NCBI GenBank assembly: GCA_022843385.1 | Contig: JALHNT010000017.1 | Coordinates: 81,148 to 145,147 of the forward strand | Reading direction: 5' to 3' | Source of the DNA: Anaerolineae bacterium | Lineage (GTDB): Bacteria; Chloroflexota; Anaerolineae; Aggregatilineales; Phototrophicaceae | DNA: 64,000 nucleotides | Shown here: piece after piece, positions 52,020 to 60,757 of the stretch | Layout: the number at the start of each line of letters is the position of its first letter | Numbering within the stretch: position 1 is the first letter of the stretch | Made by a program: the position numbers and the translations under genes | The notes under the pieces: generated by a model | What the model was told of the DNA's origin: nothing | What the model saw: only the letters and a program-made list of their open reading frames with translations | Database searches by the model: none

Positions 52020-55000
52020 TTGTCACAAGCGTCTCTTGATTTCCTGAATCTATTTGTCCGAACGCCTGGCGACATCATTTACTTCCTGGTTGCTATTGGC
52101 CTGAGTCAAGCAGGCTTATTCATGGCATTGGGGGAGAAATGGCGCAATCCCAAGCAAACAGATGCCAACCGGTACACGCTTGCCATGCTGGGGATTGTTC
52201 TGACCTGGGTTGTCCTTATGTTGGGTGCCCTGTTCGGGGTTGTAGCGAATCAGAGTACAGCCAGCATCCTTCCTCCGTTGGAACGGGCCGGCAATCTGTT
52301 GATCATTGCGTTAAGCCTATGGGCTTTTATCACAGCAGATACACCCCCTGCCGCCCGCAGCTTTAATCTCCTGTTGCTGGGCGTGATTATTCTGGTGGGC
52401 ATTGGCTATGCGCTCACTGGTATGCAGTGGCTGGGAAGCCCCAGCCAAGACAACTTCAATCTGACCACCCTGAGTGTGCTTTGGACGACGGCAGCCGTCA
52501 TTCTGATCGTGATTGCGCTGGTCCTTATCATCATCAATTTTCGTTATGTGACGGATGCTCCTCTTAAGCTACTGTTCTTCCTGATTCTGGGTGTCGGCTA
52601 TGGTGGAACACTGTTCCAGATCAGCCAGTACAGTCTGTTAGGCAACTATCCCGGAACAACCCGCATCGCGATGCTAGCGGCTCTGCCCATTCTCACAGCT
52701 ATCATCTACCGTATGGTGGTCAACCACCTTCAGGCTGAGATCGTTCAGGCCGTTCCCACAGGTGCCGCGCCCATAGCAGCGGCACGGCCAAACATCATGG
52801 AAGATCGCCTGCCACCTCCGCCCCCGGTATCCATGACGCCGACCCAACGCGACTCGATCCTGCTCTTGAAGACGTTGGGGCTGATCCTTGAAGACTCAAC
52901 GCCAGCAATCATTCCAGAGAAAATCATCACGTCGGTGTTGGATGTTCTGAAAGCCGAAGTTGGCGCGATCTTCACCTTACAGGATGCCAACTATGCCGAC
53001 GCCGTAGTGGCTTTCGACCAGGCCCAACAGCGACACATCAATGGCATGTCGCTCAACCTGGATAACCAACCAACATTGGTTAATGCGGTTGAACGTCGCC
53101 TGCAGCGCCCACTGTATACGGATCGTAACGCCGAAGAATTACGTGATCTCTATACCCGTTTGGATGTCAGCAAAGATGGACCAGCCTATTTTCAGCCGCT
53201 GGTCAAAGGCAAAGAACTGATTGGCATACTGGTCGTCGGTCTGCCCTATTCGAACCGCGAGCTGGATGAGGCGGAACGAGAGCTACTCAAGGGCATCGGC
53301 ATCATCGCGGGCAACCTGCTGGCATTGAGCTTCGCCGCTCGCGATGCTCGATTACAGGCAGAAGAACAGGCCATTCAAGCGCTGATGGAAGGCAGGCCGA
53401 TAGAGGCGGATGCGAAGGCCGCGCAATCCAGGCCAGAACTTCAGATTAATTTACAGGCTGCACGTGAGCAGATCACGGAACTGTCACAGCAAATCACCCA
53501 GCTTAAGCTCGAACTCGACGAAGAACGCACTCGCGTCGCCAGCCGGATTGGTGACACCGAAGCTGGCATATCAGTCTCACAGCGTATTCTGACCCTCACA
53601 GATGAACAGCAGTTGCTCCGCGAGGAACGGGATCAACTCCTCAAACGGTTGCAGGAGTCCGAGACCGCACTCACGGGGGCAACAGCCGATAGCAGCAGCG
53701 GTATTCTGAGTGACTTGATCGAAAGCCTGCGGCGTGACAAGGATGACCTGGTGGCGCAGCGCGACAGGCTGCAACGGGAACTGACTCGCCTGCGAAGTGG
53801 GCAGCCCATGTCGGTCAGTGGGATTCAGGAAATTGAAGTGCGCATGAGCCAGGAGAAGTCGCAGCTTGAAGCCGAACGCGATCAGCTTCAGGTCAAACTT
53901 GCCGACATCTCAGCTCAACTGCGCGCCCTCGGTATCGAAGGTGGGAGCGCTGGGCTGGCCCAATTGATCGCTCAATTGACCGAGCAGCGCGCCTGGATGC
54001 AATCGCGGATTGACCACCTGACACTCGAACGGAATGCCCTGCTGAAAGAACGGGTGCAGCACGAAGACTCGATCAAGCGTGAAAAAGAACGCGCCGGTCG
54101 CATCCAACTGCTGGAGACCGAAGTTCGCAATCTGGCTTCCGATCGCGAAGCCCTGGTTCAGCAGCGCGACCAGATCCGAAGCGAACGAGACGCCCTGGCC
54201 GGACAACAGGACGCGATCAAACAAAACCGCGCCCGACTGCTGGCGGAAGCCTCTGGCTATCAACTCGAACTAGCCGAGTCTTACCGTGAACAAGCCAAGC
54301 TGCGGCAGAAGATGGAACAATTCCTGAACCTGAAGAGCGAGTTCACGTCTCGGCTGGAAACCCTGTTGGCTGAGAAACAGGCATTGGAAACCGAACGCAA
54401 TATGCTGTTGGCACGCCTGGAAGGCGACCGCCAGCGCGTCCAGCAGATGGGTGAAGCCGGAGTTGGCTCGATGGCGCGCATGGTGGAAGAAGTAACCCAA
54501 CAGCGCGATCAGTTCGAACGCGAACTCAATCAGGCACACACAGCGCTGGCAGAAGCTATGAACAAGATTGATCTGATGCAGGTGCAGCTTAAGGCACAAG
54601 CGCCGATCAACGGTGACAACGGTTATCCACCCAATCAGAAAACCATCACGCTGGGTGCAATTCAGGAACTCCGCACACCACTCTCGGCCATCATGAGTTA
54701 CGTTGAACTCCTGCTCGATGAAGCTGTCGGCATCCTCGGTGAAAAGCAGAAAAACTTCCTCCAGCGGGTCGCCGCTAACACCAATCGTATGACCGTTTTC
54801 CTGGACGAACTTGGGCGCATCCATGCGCTGGGGGACACCATCGCCCTCAACCTTCAGGATGTCGATATGGTGAACCTGCTGGAAGAAAGCATCACCAACA
54901 CCACTGCCCAATTTCGTGAGAAGAATTTGGTCGTTAACCTCGATCTTCCTGACCACAGCCGCATCATTCGAGCCGATGTCAGCGCGGTCAATCAAATCAT

Positions 55001-55313
55001 GAAAGAACTGCTCACCCATGTCTATCTGGCTTCACCGCACAACAGCGACATCACACTAAGCCTGGAAGAACAAGCCGTCCAAATTGGAAACAGGCTGGTT
55101 CCATCGATTGTTGTGAGCATACAAGGATCGGTCGCTCCAGCCAATCCTGACCAGAACGGCCTAACACAGAATACCAGTGAAGTCGGGTTGGCGGTCGCGC
55201 GCACCCTCATTGAAGCTCAGGGAGGTGTTCTGATGATCGAAAACTCCTCGCAGAATAACCAGACTTTTCGTTTTGCCCTGCCGTTCGCGGCCACGGCAGA
55301 TGTTCGAGGATAG
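52020..55313 (+). CDS. Giant membrane sensor protein with GAF, coiled coil and degenerate kinase core
   Basis: A 1097-residue protein. The TTG start at 52020 has AGGG eight bases upstream and follows the promoter; the ATG at 51921 lies before the promoter. Seven or so membrane helices fill residues 1-220, then a GAF-like domain (about 273-440), a coiled coil of nearly 400 residues (470-857) and a C-terminal histidine-kinase-like part. There the H-box reads AIQELRTPLSAIMSYVELLL, with Gln882 where the phospho-acceptor His should be, and the ATPase domain lacks recognisable N, G1 and G2 boxes (IMKELLTHVYLASP; ends QTFRFALPF). It is likely a pseudokinase or signalling scaffold. Confidence 0.85.
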   Translation: MSQASLDFLNLFVRTPGDIIYFLVAIGLSQAGLFMALGEKWRNPKQTDANRYTLAMLGIVLTWVVLMLGALFGVVANQSTASILPPLERAGNLLIIALSLWAFITADTPPAARSFNLLLLGVIILVGIGYALTGMQWLGSPSQDNFNLTTLSVLWTTAAVILIVIALVLIIINFRYVTDAPLKLLFFLILGVGYGGTLFQISQYSLLGNYPGTTRIAMLAALPILTAIIYRMVVNHLQAEIVQAVPTGAAPIAAARPNIMEDRLPPPPPVSMTPTQRDSILLLKTLGLILEDSTPAIIPEKIITSVLDVLKAEVGAIFTLQDANYADAVVAFDQAQQRHINGMSLNLDNQPTLVNAVERRLQRPLYTDRNAEELRDLYTRLDVSKDGPAYFQPLVKGKELIGILVVGLPYSNRELDEAERELLKGIGIIAGNLLALSFAARDARLQAEEQAIQALMEGRPIEADAKAAQSRPELQINLQAAREQITELSQQITQLKLELDEERTRVASRIGDTEAGISVSQRILTLTDEQQLLREERDQLLKRLQESETALTGATADSSSGILSDLIESLRRDKDDLVAQRDRLQRELTRLRSGQPMSVSGIQEIEVRMSQEKSQLEAERDQLQVKLADISAQLRALGIEGGSAGLAQLIAQLTEQRAWMQSRIDHLTLERNALLKERVQHEDSIKREKERAGRIQLLETEVRNLASDREALVQQRDQIRSERDALAGQQDAIKQNRARLLAEASGYQLELAESYREQAKLRQKMEQFLNLKSEFTSRLETLLAEKQALETERNMLLARLEGDRQRVQQMGEAGVGSMARMVEEVTQQRDQFERELNQAHTALAEAMNKIDLMQVQLKAQAPINGDNGYPPNQKTITLGAIQELRTPLSAIMSYVELLLDEAVGILGEKQKNFLQRVAANTNRMTVFLDELGRIHALGDTIALNLQDVDMVNLLEESITNTTAQFREKNLVVNLDLPDHSRIIRADVSAVNQIMKELLTHVYLASPHNSDITLSLEEQAVQIGNRLVPSIVVSIQGSVAPANPDQNGLTQNTSEVGLAVARTLIEAQGGVLMIENSSQNNQTFRFALPFAATADVRG

Positions 55314-55315
55314 TC

Positions 55316-56857
55316 ATGCGGCGTGACATCGGAAACGAATTGATTGTAGCGATCATCGCCCTGGGGGTGCTGGCTTTTGCGATTGCTTTCGCTATCATTC
55401 TCAGCTTATCCAGTTCTGTCGATAGTTCAACAACACAGACTCCTGGTGGGATCGTCGCACAAGCCAGCGATACCATCAGCGTCAATCAACCGACGCCGAC
55501 CGCAACCAGCCGCATTTCCTCGATGACCGTATCATCAACTCCGGGTGGTGTCAGTCCGACTGCTCCGCCGAGTGAACCTACAGCAACCATCCGCAGTATG
55601 GCGATGACCGAGACGGAGATACGCCCTACTCAAACTGTGACAGACCCACCGTCCAGCAGTAGCGCTACTCTGGCATCGCCCACGCGCCTCATTCCATCAG
55701 CAACCCTGTCACCTGTTCTGCCCACAAGCACACATACCAGCACCTTTACGCCCACACTCATTGCCCCATCAGCCACACCTACGCTGACCCAGACACGGAC
55801 GACTGTCCCAGCCAGCCCAACGCCAACTCGACCCATCCCAAGCGCAACACGCACACCGATTCCGCCCAGCGCCACCCTCACGCCGGTCACACCCACTGCG
55901 ACTAGCACGGTCTCCAGGACACCTGCGCCAACGCTCACATCGACTCGTGTGCCACCAACCTTGACCTATACCAGGGTTCCGCCTACGGCCACCCATACCG
56001 TGACTGCATCGCCCACACGAATCCCTCCGACCACGACCTACACTGCAACGACTATGCCCAGTCCTACAGCGACGCAAACCGCGACGCGCATACCGTCGCT
56101 CACGCCCAGTCCGACCCGTTTACCCCCGTCAGCGACGCCAGTTCCGCCGACTATAACGGTGACAGCATCTCCCACCACAACGCCAACTATTCGACCATCA
56201 GCCACTTTCACGGCGATTCCGAGCGTCACGCCAACATCACGACCTTCACCTACCTTTACACTAACGCCGCGACCATCGGTCACTGTTACGGCACCTTTGC
56301 GTGCAACCCAAACGCCTCGCCCTGCCAGTGCAACACCAACGGCTACGGCCTGTGGTGTCCCATCCGGTTGGGTGGCGTATACCGTTCAACGCGGCGACAC
56401 CTTGACATCCATCGCCAGGGCATTTGGCACGACCATCGCCGAGCTACAGGCTGGGAACTGCCTGCTCAACCCCAATTCGATACGGGCTGGTCAACAGCTT
56501 TTGGTTCCGCCGGGCAACCTGACAGCGACTGGTTCCGCACCGGCTGTCGAGGGTTGCACCGACATCGGCATCCAGATCACCAATCTACTGCCTGGGCAGA
56601 CGCTCTCCGGCGTGGTCGAGTTACAAGGCACGGCGTTTGCCACCAACTTCGCTCAATACACCATCGAAGTGCGGCGTGATAACGAAACGCTTTACACCCT
56701 GCTCGGTCAGGGCAGCGTTCCAGTCATTCAGAACACCCTGATACGAATTGATACCAGTGCCTTACAGCCGGGCGGCTACTGGATCCAACTCACAGTGACG
56801 ACCTTTGACAACCAGGCGCTCGAATCCTGCGCTATCCCGGTGGATATCCAACGCTGA
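55316..56857 (+). CDS. Membrane-anchored Thr/Pro-rich protein with LysM and Ig-like domains
   Basis: A 513-residue protein with one N-terminal signal anchor (LIVAIIALGVLAFAIAFAIIL). About residues 45-345 are a low-complexity Thr/Pro/Ala/Ser stretch (repeats such as PTATHTVTASPTRIPPTTTY). One LysM module follows (GWVAYTVQRGDTLTSIARAF ... AGQQLLVP), then a cysteine-flanked Ig-like domain of about 100 residues (LLPGQTLSGVVELQGTAFAT). The low-complexity region suggests a wall-spanning stalk, possibly O-glycosylated. It starts three bases after the sensor gene and precedes a LytR-type gene. Confidence 0.85.
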   Translation: MRRDIGNELIVAIIALGVLAFAIAFAIILSLSSSVDSSTTQTPGGIVAQASDTISVNQPTPTATSRISSMTVSSTPGGVSPTAPPSEPTATIRSMAMTETEIRPTQTVTDPPSSSSATLASPTRLIPSATLSPVLPTSTHTSTFTPTLIAPSATPTLTQTRTTVPASPTPTRPIPSATRTPIPPSATLTPVTPTATSTVSRTPAPTLTSTRVPPTLTYTRVPPTATHTVTASPTRIPPTTTYTATTMPSPTATQTATRIPSLTPSPTRLPPSATPVPPTITVTASPTTTPTIRPSATFTAIPSVTPTSRPSPTFTLTPRPSVTVTAPLRATQTPRPASATPTATACGVPSGWVAYTVQRGDTLTSIARAFGTTIAELQAGNCLLNPNSIRAGQQLLVPPGNLTATGSAPAVEGCTDIGIQITNLLPGQTLSGVVELQGTAFATNFAQYTIEVRRDNETLYTLLGQGSVPVIQNTLIRIDTSALQPGGYWIQLTVTTFDNQALESCAIPVDIQR

Positions 56858-56923
56858 GTCGCGCGATCATGGGTTATGCGCTAGACTGGCACGGTTTTCG
56901 GTAAGTCTTTGCAGGACCCGTTT

Positions 56924-58795
56924 ATGACTGTCAAGAAACCTTCACGCATCCGCCGTTTTCTGCGTTTCATCGCATTTCGCCTCATCCCGACGCTTCTTAT
57001 CGTCGCCATCATCTACTTCAGTTACGGGGTGGCTCTGGCCGTCGTTCGCCGCGTCAATGAGCAGCAGCAGGCGACCAATCGACTTCCGCTGTATCAGGCG
57101 ACCGCAGTCGCAATCCAACCGACGCTTGTGACCTTCACGCCCTCACCGACAGCTACCCAGACGGCTACCCAGACGGCAACCGCTACGCTCACTGCGTCCC
57201 AGACTGCCACACCAACTGCGTCGGCAACTGCGACCCAGACGGCGACCGCGACCCTGACCGCAACCAACAGCCCTACGCTGACAGCAACCAACACCGCGAC
57301 CAGCACCTCAATCCCGAGTCTGACGCCTGAGCCAACCCAGATTGCCCAGGTTTTCATGACCAATACCCCGCGCGCACTGGTGATTACCATCCCGGCTCCG
57401 AATACCGATGTCCCCAGCGAGACACCACTGCCTACCCCAACATCGATTCCGAGTGCGACCTTCACGCCAGAGCCAACCGCAACACTCACCTTCACCGCGT
57501 TGCCGCCCGCGACCGAAACACCACGCCCGTTACCAACGCTCTTGTTCCCATCCGCGCCGGAAGGTGATGTGGCCGCGCCCACCGCGATCCCCACTCAGGT
57601 GCCGACGATAGACCGGCAGGGTTATGATCTGGTCAACATCATGCTGATGGCGAGCGACAGCGAATTGACCGGCGATAACTTTGATCGTACTGATACGATG
57701 ATTATCGTGTCGATCAACCGGACGACCAACACCGTTTCGATGTTGAGCCTGCCACGCGATCTGTTTGTCTACATTCCGGGTTGGACGATGCAGCGGCTTA
57801 ACCTGGCCTACACGCGCGGCGAGTCGGTGGGATGGACCGACGGTGGTTTCGGGCTGATGCGTCAGACCATCTTCTACAACTTTGGCATCAATGTCCATTA
57901 TTTTGTCCTGGTCAACCTCAGCGGATTCAAGACCATCATCGACTCGCTGGGCGGGGTGAATGTGGCGGTGGACTGCGCCATCCAGGACTTACCCCTGATC
58001 GGTGCCCCTCCCCCACCAGAAGCTGTTGGCCCCGACGCGGATGGCTACTATATCCTGCCTGTCGGCTTCTATCAGATGGCCGGTGAAAGCGCATTATGGT
58101 ACGCCCGTTCCCGACACAGCAGCTCGGATTTTGACCGGGGGCGACGCCAGATGCAGATCCTGCGGGCGCTGTGGCGGCAGGCACGGAGCAATGGGGACAT
58201 CACCCGACTGCCGGATTTGTGGTCACAACTGACCAGCGTCGTGAAGACCAACATGACCTTTGAAGACATGGTGGGGCTGGTCCCGTATGCGCTCAACCTC
58301 GACCCCGACCGGTTGGAGCAATTCAACATGCGACGGCTATACCACACCACGCCCTGGCAGCCGCCGGACGGATCGTTCGTCCAGTTACCCAATTATGAGC
58401 CAATCCACCAGTTGATGATGGATTTCTACCAGCCACCGACCGATAGTCAGGCGATCATCTCACGCCCAAGCGTCGCAGTTTTCAACGGTACGACCAACGC
58501 CAACTGGGATCGGGTCGCGGCAGACAGTCTGGCGAGGGAAGGCTTCGTCGCAACAGGCGCGGGCCAGGCCGATAACAGCCAATACAACGACACCATCCTG
58601 ATTGATTACACCGGGCAGACGAAGGGCAGCAGCCTGGAAGACATCGCCAGCCTCATCAACGTCAAGCCGGAAAACATTCGCATTGAGCCAGACCCGAACC
58701 GGACAGTTGATTTTGGGGTCATCCTGGGCAGCAACTACAACTCGTGCAATGAGCCGGGCGTCCTGGCGGTCACCACGCCCACGCCAGGGAGTTAG
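56924..58795 (+). CDS. LytR-CpsA-Psr family protein with Thr-rich stalk
   Basis: A 623-residue protein starting at ATG 56924 (AGGA seven bases upstream). A membrane helix (FRLIPTLLIVAIIYFSYGVAL) is followed by about 150 residues of Thr/Ala/Pro repeats (ATQTATQTATATLTASQTAT), then the LCP catalytic domain: DRTDTMIIVSINRTTNTVSM, LPRDLFVYIPG, RLNLAYTRGESVGW and ESALWYARSRHSSSDFDRGR. A LytR_C domain ends the protein (VAVFNGTTNANWDRVAADSL). LCP enzymes attach glycopolymers to the cell wall, using the conserved Arg and Asp residues. The repeat stalk is unusually long. Confidence 0.93.
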   Translation: MTVKKPSRIRRFLRFIAFRLIPTLLIVAIIYFSYGVALAVVRRVNEQQQATNRLPLYQATAVAIQPTLVTFTPSPTATQTATQTATATLTASQTATPTASATATQTATATLTATNSPTLTATNTATSTSIPSLTPEPTQIAQVFMTNTPRALVITIPAPNTDVPSETPLPTPTSIPSATFTPEPTATLTFTALPPATETPRPLPTLLFPSAPEGDVAAPTAIPTQVPTIDRQGYDLVNIMLMASDSELTGDNFDRTDTMIIVSINRTTNTVSMLSLPRDLFVYIPGWTMQRLNLAYTRGESVGWTDGGFGLMRQTIFYNFGINVHYFVLVNLSGFKTIIDSLGGVNVAVDCAIQDLPLIGAPPPPEAVGPDADGYYILPVGFYQMAGESALWYARSRHSSSDFDRGRRQMQILRALWRQARSNGDITRLPDLWSQLTSVVKTNMTFEDMVGLVPYALNLDPDRLEQFNMRRLYHTTPWQPPDGSFVQLPNYEPIHQLMMDFYQPPTDSQAIISRPSVAVFNGTTNANWDRVAADSLAREGFVATGAGQADNSQYNDTILIDYTGQTKGSSLEDIASLINVKPENIRIEPDPNRTVDFGVILGSNYNSCNEPGVLAVTTPTPGS

Positions 58796-58798
58796 CCG

Positions 58799-59305
58799 AT
58801 GAAGCAGCACTGGGGTCGTGGGTGGTTGGGTATCGCAACAGTGATGGTGGCGGCAGGGTGTGCCATCAATGATCTTCCTGCCCCTACTTTCATCCCAGTT
58901 ACCACTGGCCCAATGCCCACCCTGATCGTGGCCGGGACTTGCGAGCAAACTCCGGAACTGGAATTGTGGTTGCAGACGTTCTCAATCAGTCTGGATTCGT
59001 TTCAACGGCAGATGGATGAGGCTGAGTTCAAGAGCACAGAGGACATTGGATCTGATATTCGCGCACTGACTGGAATCCGTGACAATCTGATTGAGACCAC
59101 CTCGCCGGATTGTGGTACAGTCATCCATCGTCAAGGCGTTGACACCATGACCAGCGCAGTCAACGCCTTGGAGGACTTTCAGCGCGACAGCAGCAGTAAT
59201 CTCAGCGCAGCCCTCGAAACCATCCGGCTCCAATTTCAGAGCATCGAAACTGAGCGGCTGGCACTGATCGAACGACTGAATCAACAATTGGACGCCCCCC
59301 CCTGA
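58799..59305 (+). CDS. Small helical lipoprotein, function unknown
   Basis: A 168-residue lipoprotein with lipobox MVAAGC (Cys21). The mature part is mainly helical (LQTFSISLDSFQRQMDEAEF, ALETIRLQFQSIETERLALI) with two more cysteines that may pair. It starts three bases after the LytR-type gene and is the last gene of the run; its 3' end overlaps by 25 bases the end of the converging HTH gene. Confidence 0.75.
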   Translation: MKQHWGRGWLGIATVMVAAGCAINDLPAPTFIPVTTGPMPTLIVAGTCEQTPELELWLQTFSISLDSFQRQMDEAEFKSTEDIGSDIRALTGIRDNLIETTSPDCGTVIHRQGVDTMTSAVNALEDFQRDSSSNLSAALETIRLQFQSIETERLALIERLNQQLDAPP

Positions 59306-59700
59306 TCCGCAGTTGGCGCAGGAGCGTCGATTCCGAGCACATTGTTCAGCTTGCTGATGATCCCGGCCAGACCGGCCAGGGCGCGCATCCGATCGAGGTA
59401 CTGGCGTTGGGTACGGGCTGGCGGCGCTTCCAATACCTTTTCGATTGTCCCCAAAATGCTCAAGCGAAGCTGGCTGAGATCCGCCTTAAAGTCGCCAGTT
59501 GCGGTGAGAGCCGGTTTTGCTGCTGATTGGGACAGTGGGGTTTGCTGCTGAAATTGCTGATCCCACCACTCTTTGCGCCAGGTATAGAGGGTACGCACGG
59601 GAACGCCGGTGCGAATATGGGTCGCCTGAATGTCGCCGCCATTGGATTGCATGATGTGCAGCGCATTCCGTTTGACAATCGGTGATACACGACGAGCCAT
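59281..59700 (-). CDS. Helix-turn-helix protein, possibly transposase- or terminase-related
   Basis: A 139-residue protein; ATG 59700 has AGGAGG eight bases before it. Residues 5-45 form a homeodomain-like helix-turn-helix (VKRNALHIMQSNGGDIQATH ... RTGVPVRTLYTWRKEWW) of the kind seen in transposase subunits, phage terminase small subunits and small regulators. A Gln/Ala-rich linker (QQFQQQTPLSQSAAKPA) follows, coinciding with copy 3 of the TTGCTGCTGA element on the other strand, then a helical tail. It stands alone; no transposase core or phage gene is adjacent. Function unresolved. Confidence 0.7.
   Translation of the reverse strand: MARRVSPIVKRNALHIMQSNGGDIQATHIRTGVPVRTLYTWRKEWWDQQFQQQTPLSQSAAKPALTATGDFKADLSQLRLSILGTIEKVLEAPPARTQRQYLDRMRALAGLAGIISKLNNVLGIDAPAPTADQGGASNC
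59517..59565 (+). repeat. Dispersed TTGCTGCTGA element, copy 3
   Basis: TTGCTGCTGATT at 59517, then TTTGCTGCTGAAATTGCTGA from 59541, 25 bases after the first. It lies inside the HTH gene, where it encodes the Gln-rich linker on the other strand. Confidence 0.55.
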
Positions 59701-59802
59701 GATGGTTATCCTCCTAAAACAAAAATAGCTAAGAACGGGTGTTCTCAACTATCTCTGATTTTAGAACAGAATTTCCAATCGTGTCAAGCCCCCAAAATCG
59801 GG

Positions 59803-60747
59803 CTACTTGTCAACCGCCGTCGGATCGAAGGCGTCGCGCAGGCCATCGCCAATGATGTAGAGGCACAGCACAGTGGTGACGATCATCAAACCGGGCGCGA
59901 TAACCAGATGCACCCCTTTGGTGAAGTAGGTCTGGGCGCTGGTGAGCATGTTGCCCCAACTGGCATAAGGAGCCTGGACACCCAGGCCGAGAAAACTGAG
60001 CGCTGATTCGGTCAGGATCAGGCCGCCGATATCGAGCGCCAGGGTGATGATGACCACCGAAAACAGGTTGGGAAGAATATGTCTGAACATAATCTGGAAG
60101 GGAGAGGCACCGATGGCGCGGGCGCTGATGATGTATTCGCGCTCACGTATCGACAGGGTTTCGCCGCGCACCAGACGGGTTGTGCCAGTCCAACCCAGCA
60201 GGCCGAGTACGGCAACCAGACCGAATGGGCCACGCAGAAATGTTCCCTGCAAAGCCGGATTGGTGAGGATAACCGCCGAGACAATCAAAAGCAGAAACAG
60301 GGTCGGGATCGAGGTCAGCGTGGTAATCAACCAGATGACCACATCATCCAGGACGCCACCATAATAGCCGGTCATGATGCCGAGCGTGATACCAATTACC
60401 AATGACAGAATGGCGGCGAAGAAGGCAATGCCCAACGAAATCTGACCGGCATAGAGCAATCGCGCCAGATGATCGCGTCCCAGATCATCCGTTCCGAGGA
60501 TGTGACCGGGTGTTCCCACGGGCAAAAAGGTTTCGCTGATATTGGTGCGGGTGTAATCGACCTGCAGAATATACTCCTCGATCAGCGGGGCAAATAGCGA
60601 CAAGGCTGTCAACGTAATGACAATCGCCATCGCCAGGAGGGTGAGCTTGTCGCGCCGCAGACGCTTGAGTGCCAGGGAGGTTAACGATTCGCCAACAACG
60701 CTTTTTTGCGTCTTCAGATCAAGTTTGGCGACAGTAGTTGCGGACAT
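59803..60747 (-). CDS. ABC transporter permease, DppC/OppC type
   Basis: A 314-residue inner-membrane permease starting at ATG 60747, with AGGAGG six bases upstream. It has the DppC N-terminus (LALKRLRRDKLTLLAMAIVI), the marker HILGTDDLGRDHLARLLYAG, five to six helices, and the EAA loop REREYIISARAIGASPFQIM ... HILPN. It pairs with the DppB-like permease upstream to import a peptide or other small molecule. ATPase genes are not in the window; its 3' end at 59803 is followed by the HTH gene. Confidence 0.94.
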   Translation of the reverse strand: MSATTVAKLDLKTQKSVVGESLTSLALKRLRRDKLTLLAMAIVITLTALSLFAPLIEEYILQVDYTRTNISETFLPVGTPGHILGTDDLGRDHLARLLYAGQISLGIAFFAAILSLVIGITLGIMTGYYGGVLDDVVIWLITTLTSIPTLFLLLIVSAVILTNPALQGTFLRGPFGLVAVLGLLGWTGTTRLVRGETLSIREREYIISARAIGASPFQIMFRHILPNLFSVVIITLALDIGGLILTESALSFLGLGVQAPYASWGNMLTSAQTYFTKGVHLVIAPGLMIVTTVLCLYIIGDGLRDAFDPTAVDK

Positions 60748-60757
60748 GCGACGCCTC

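Noticed and set aside
55450..56340. DNA tandem repeat or mobile element in the Thr/Pro region
   Set aside because: The repetition is at protein level (Thr-Pro-Ala codons) with varied codons, so it is a low-complexity coding stalk and not a DNA repeat element.
59281..59700. Complete insertion sequence around the HTH gene
   Set aside because: No catalytic transposase frame, no terminal inverted repeats and no target duplication could be seen on either side.
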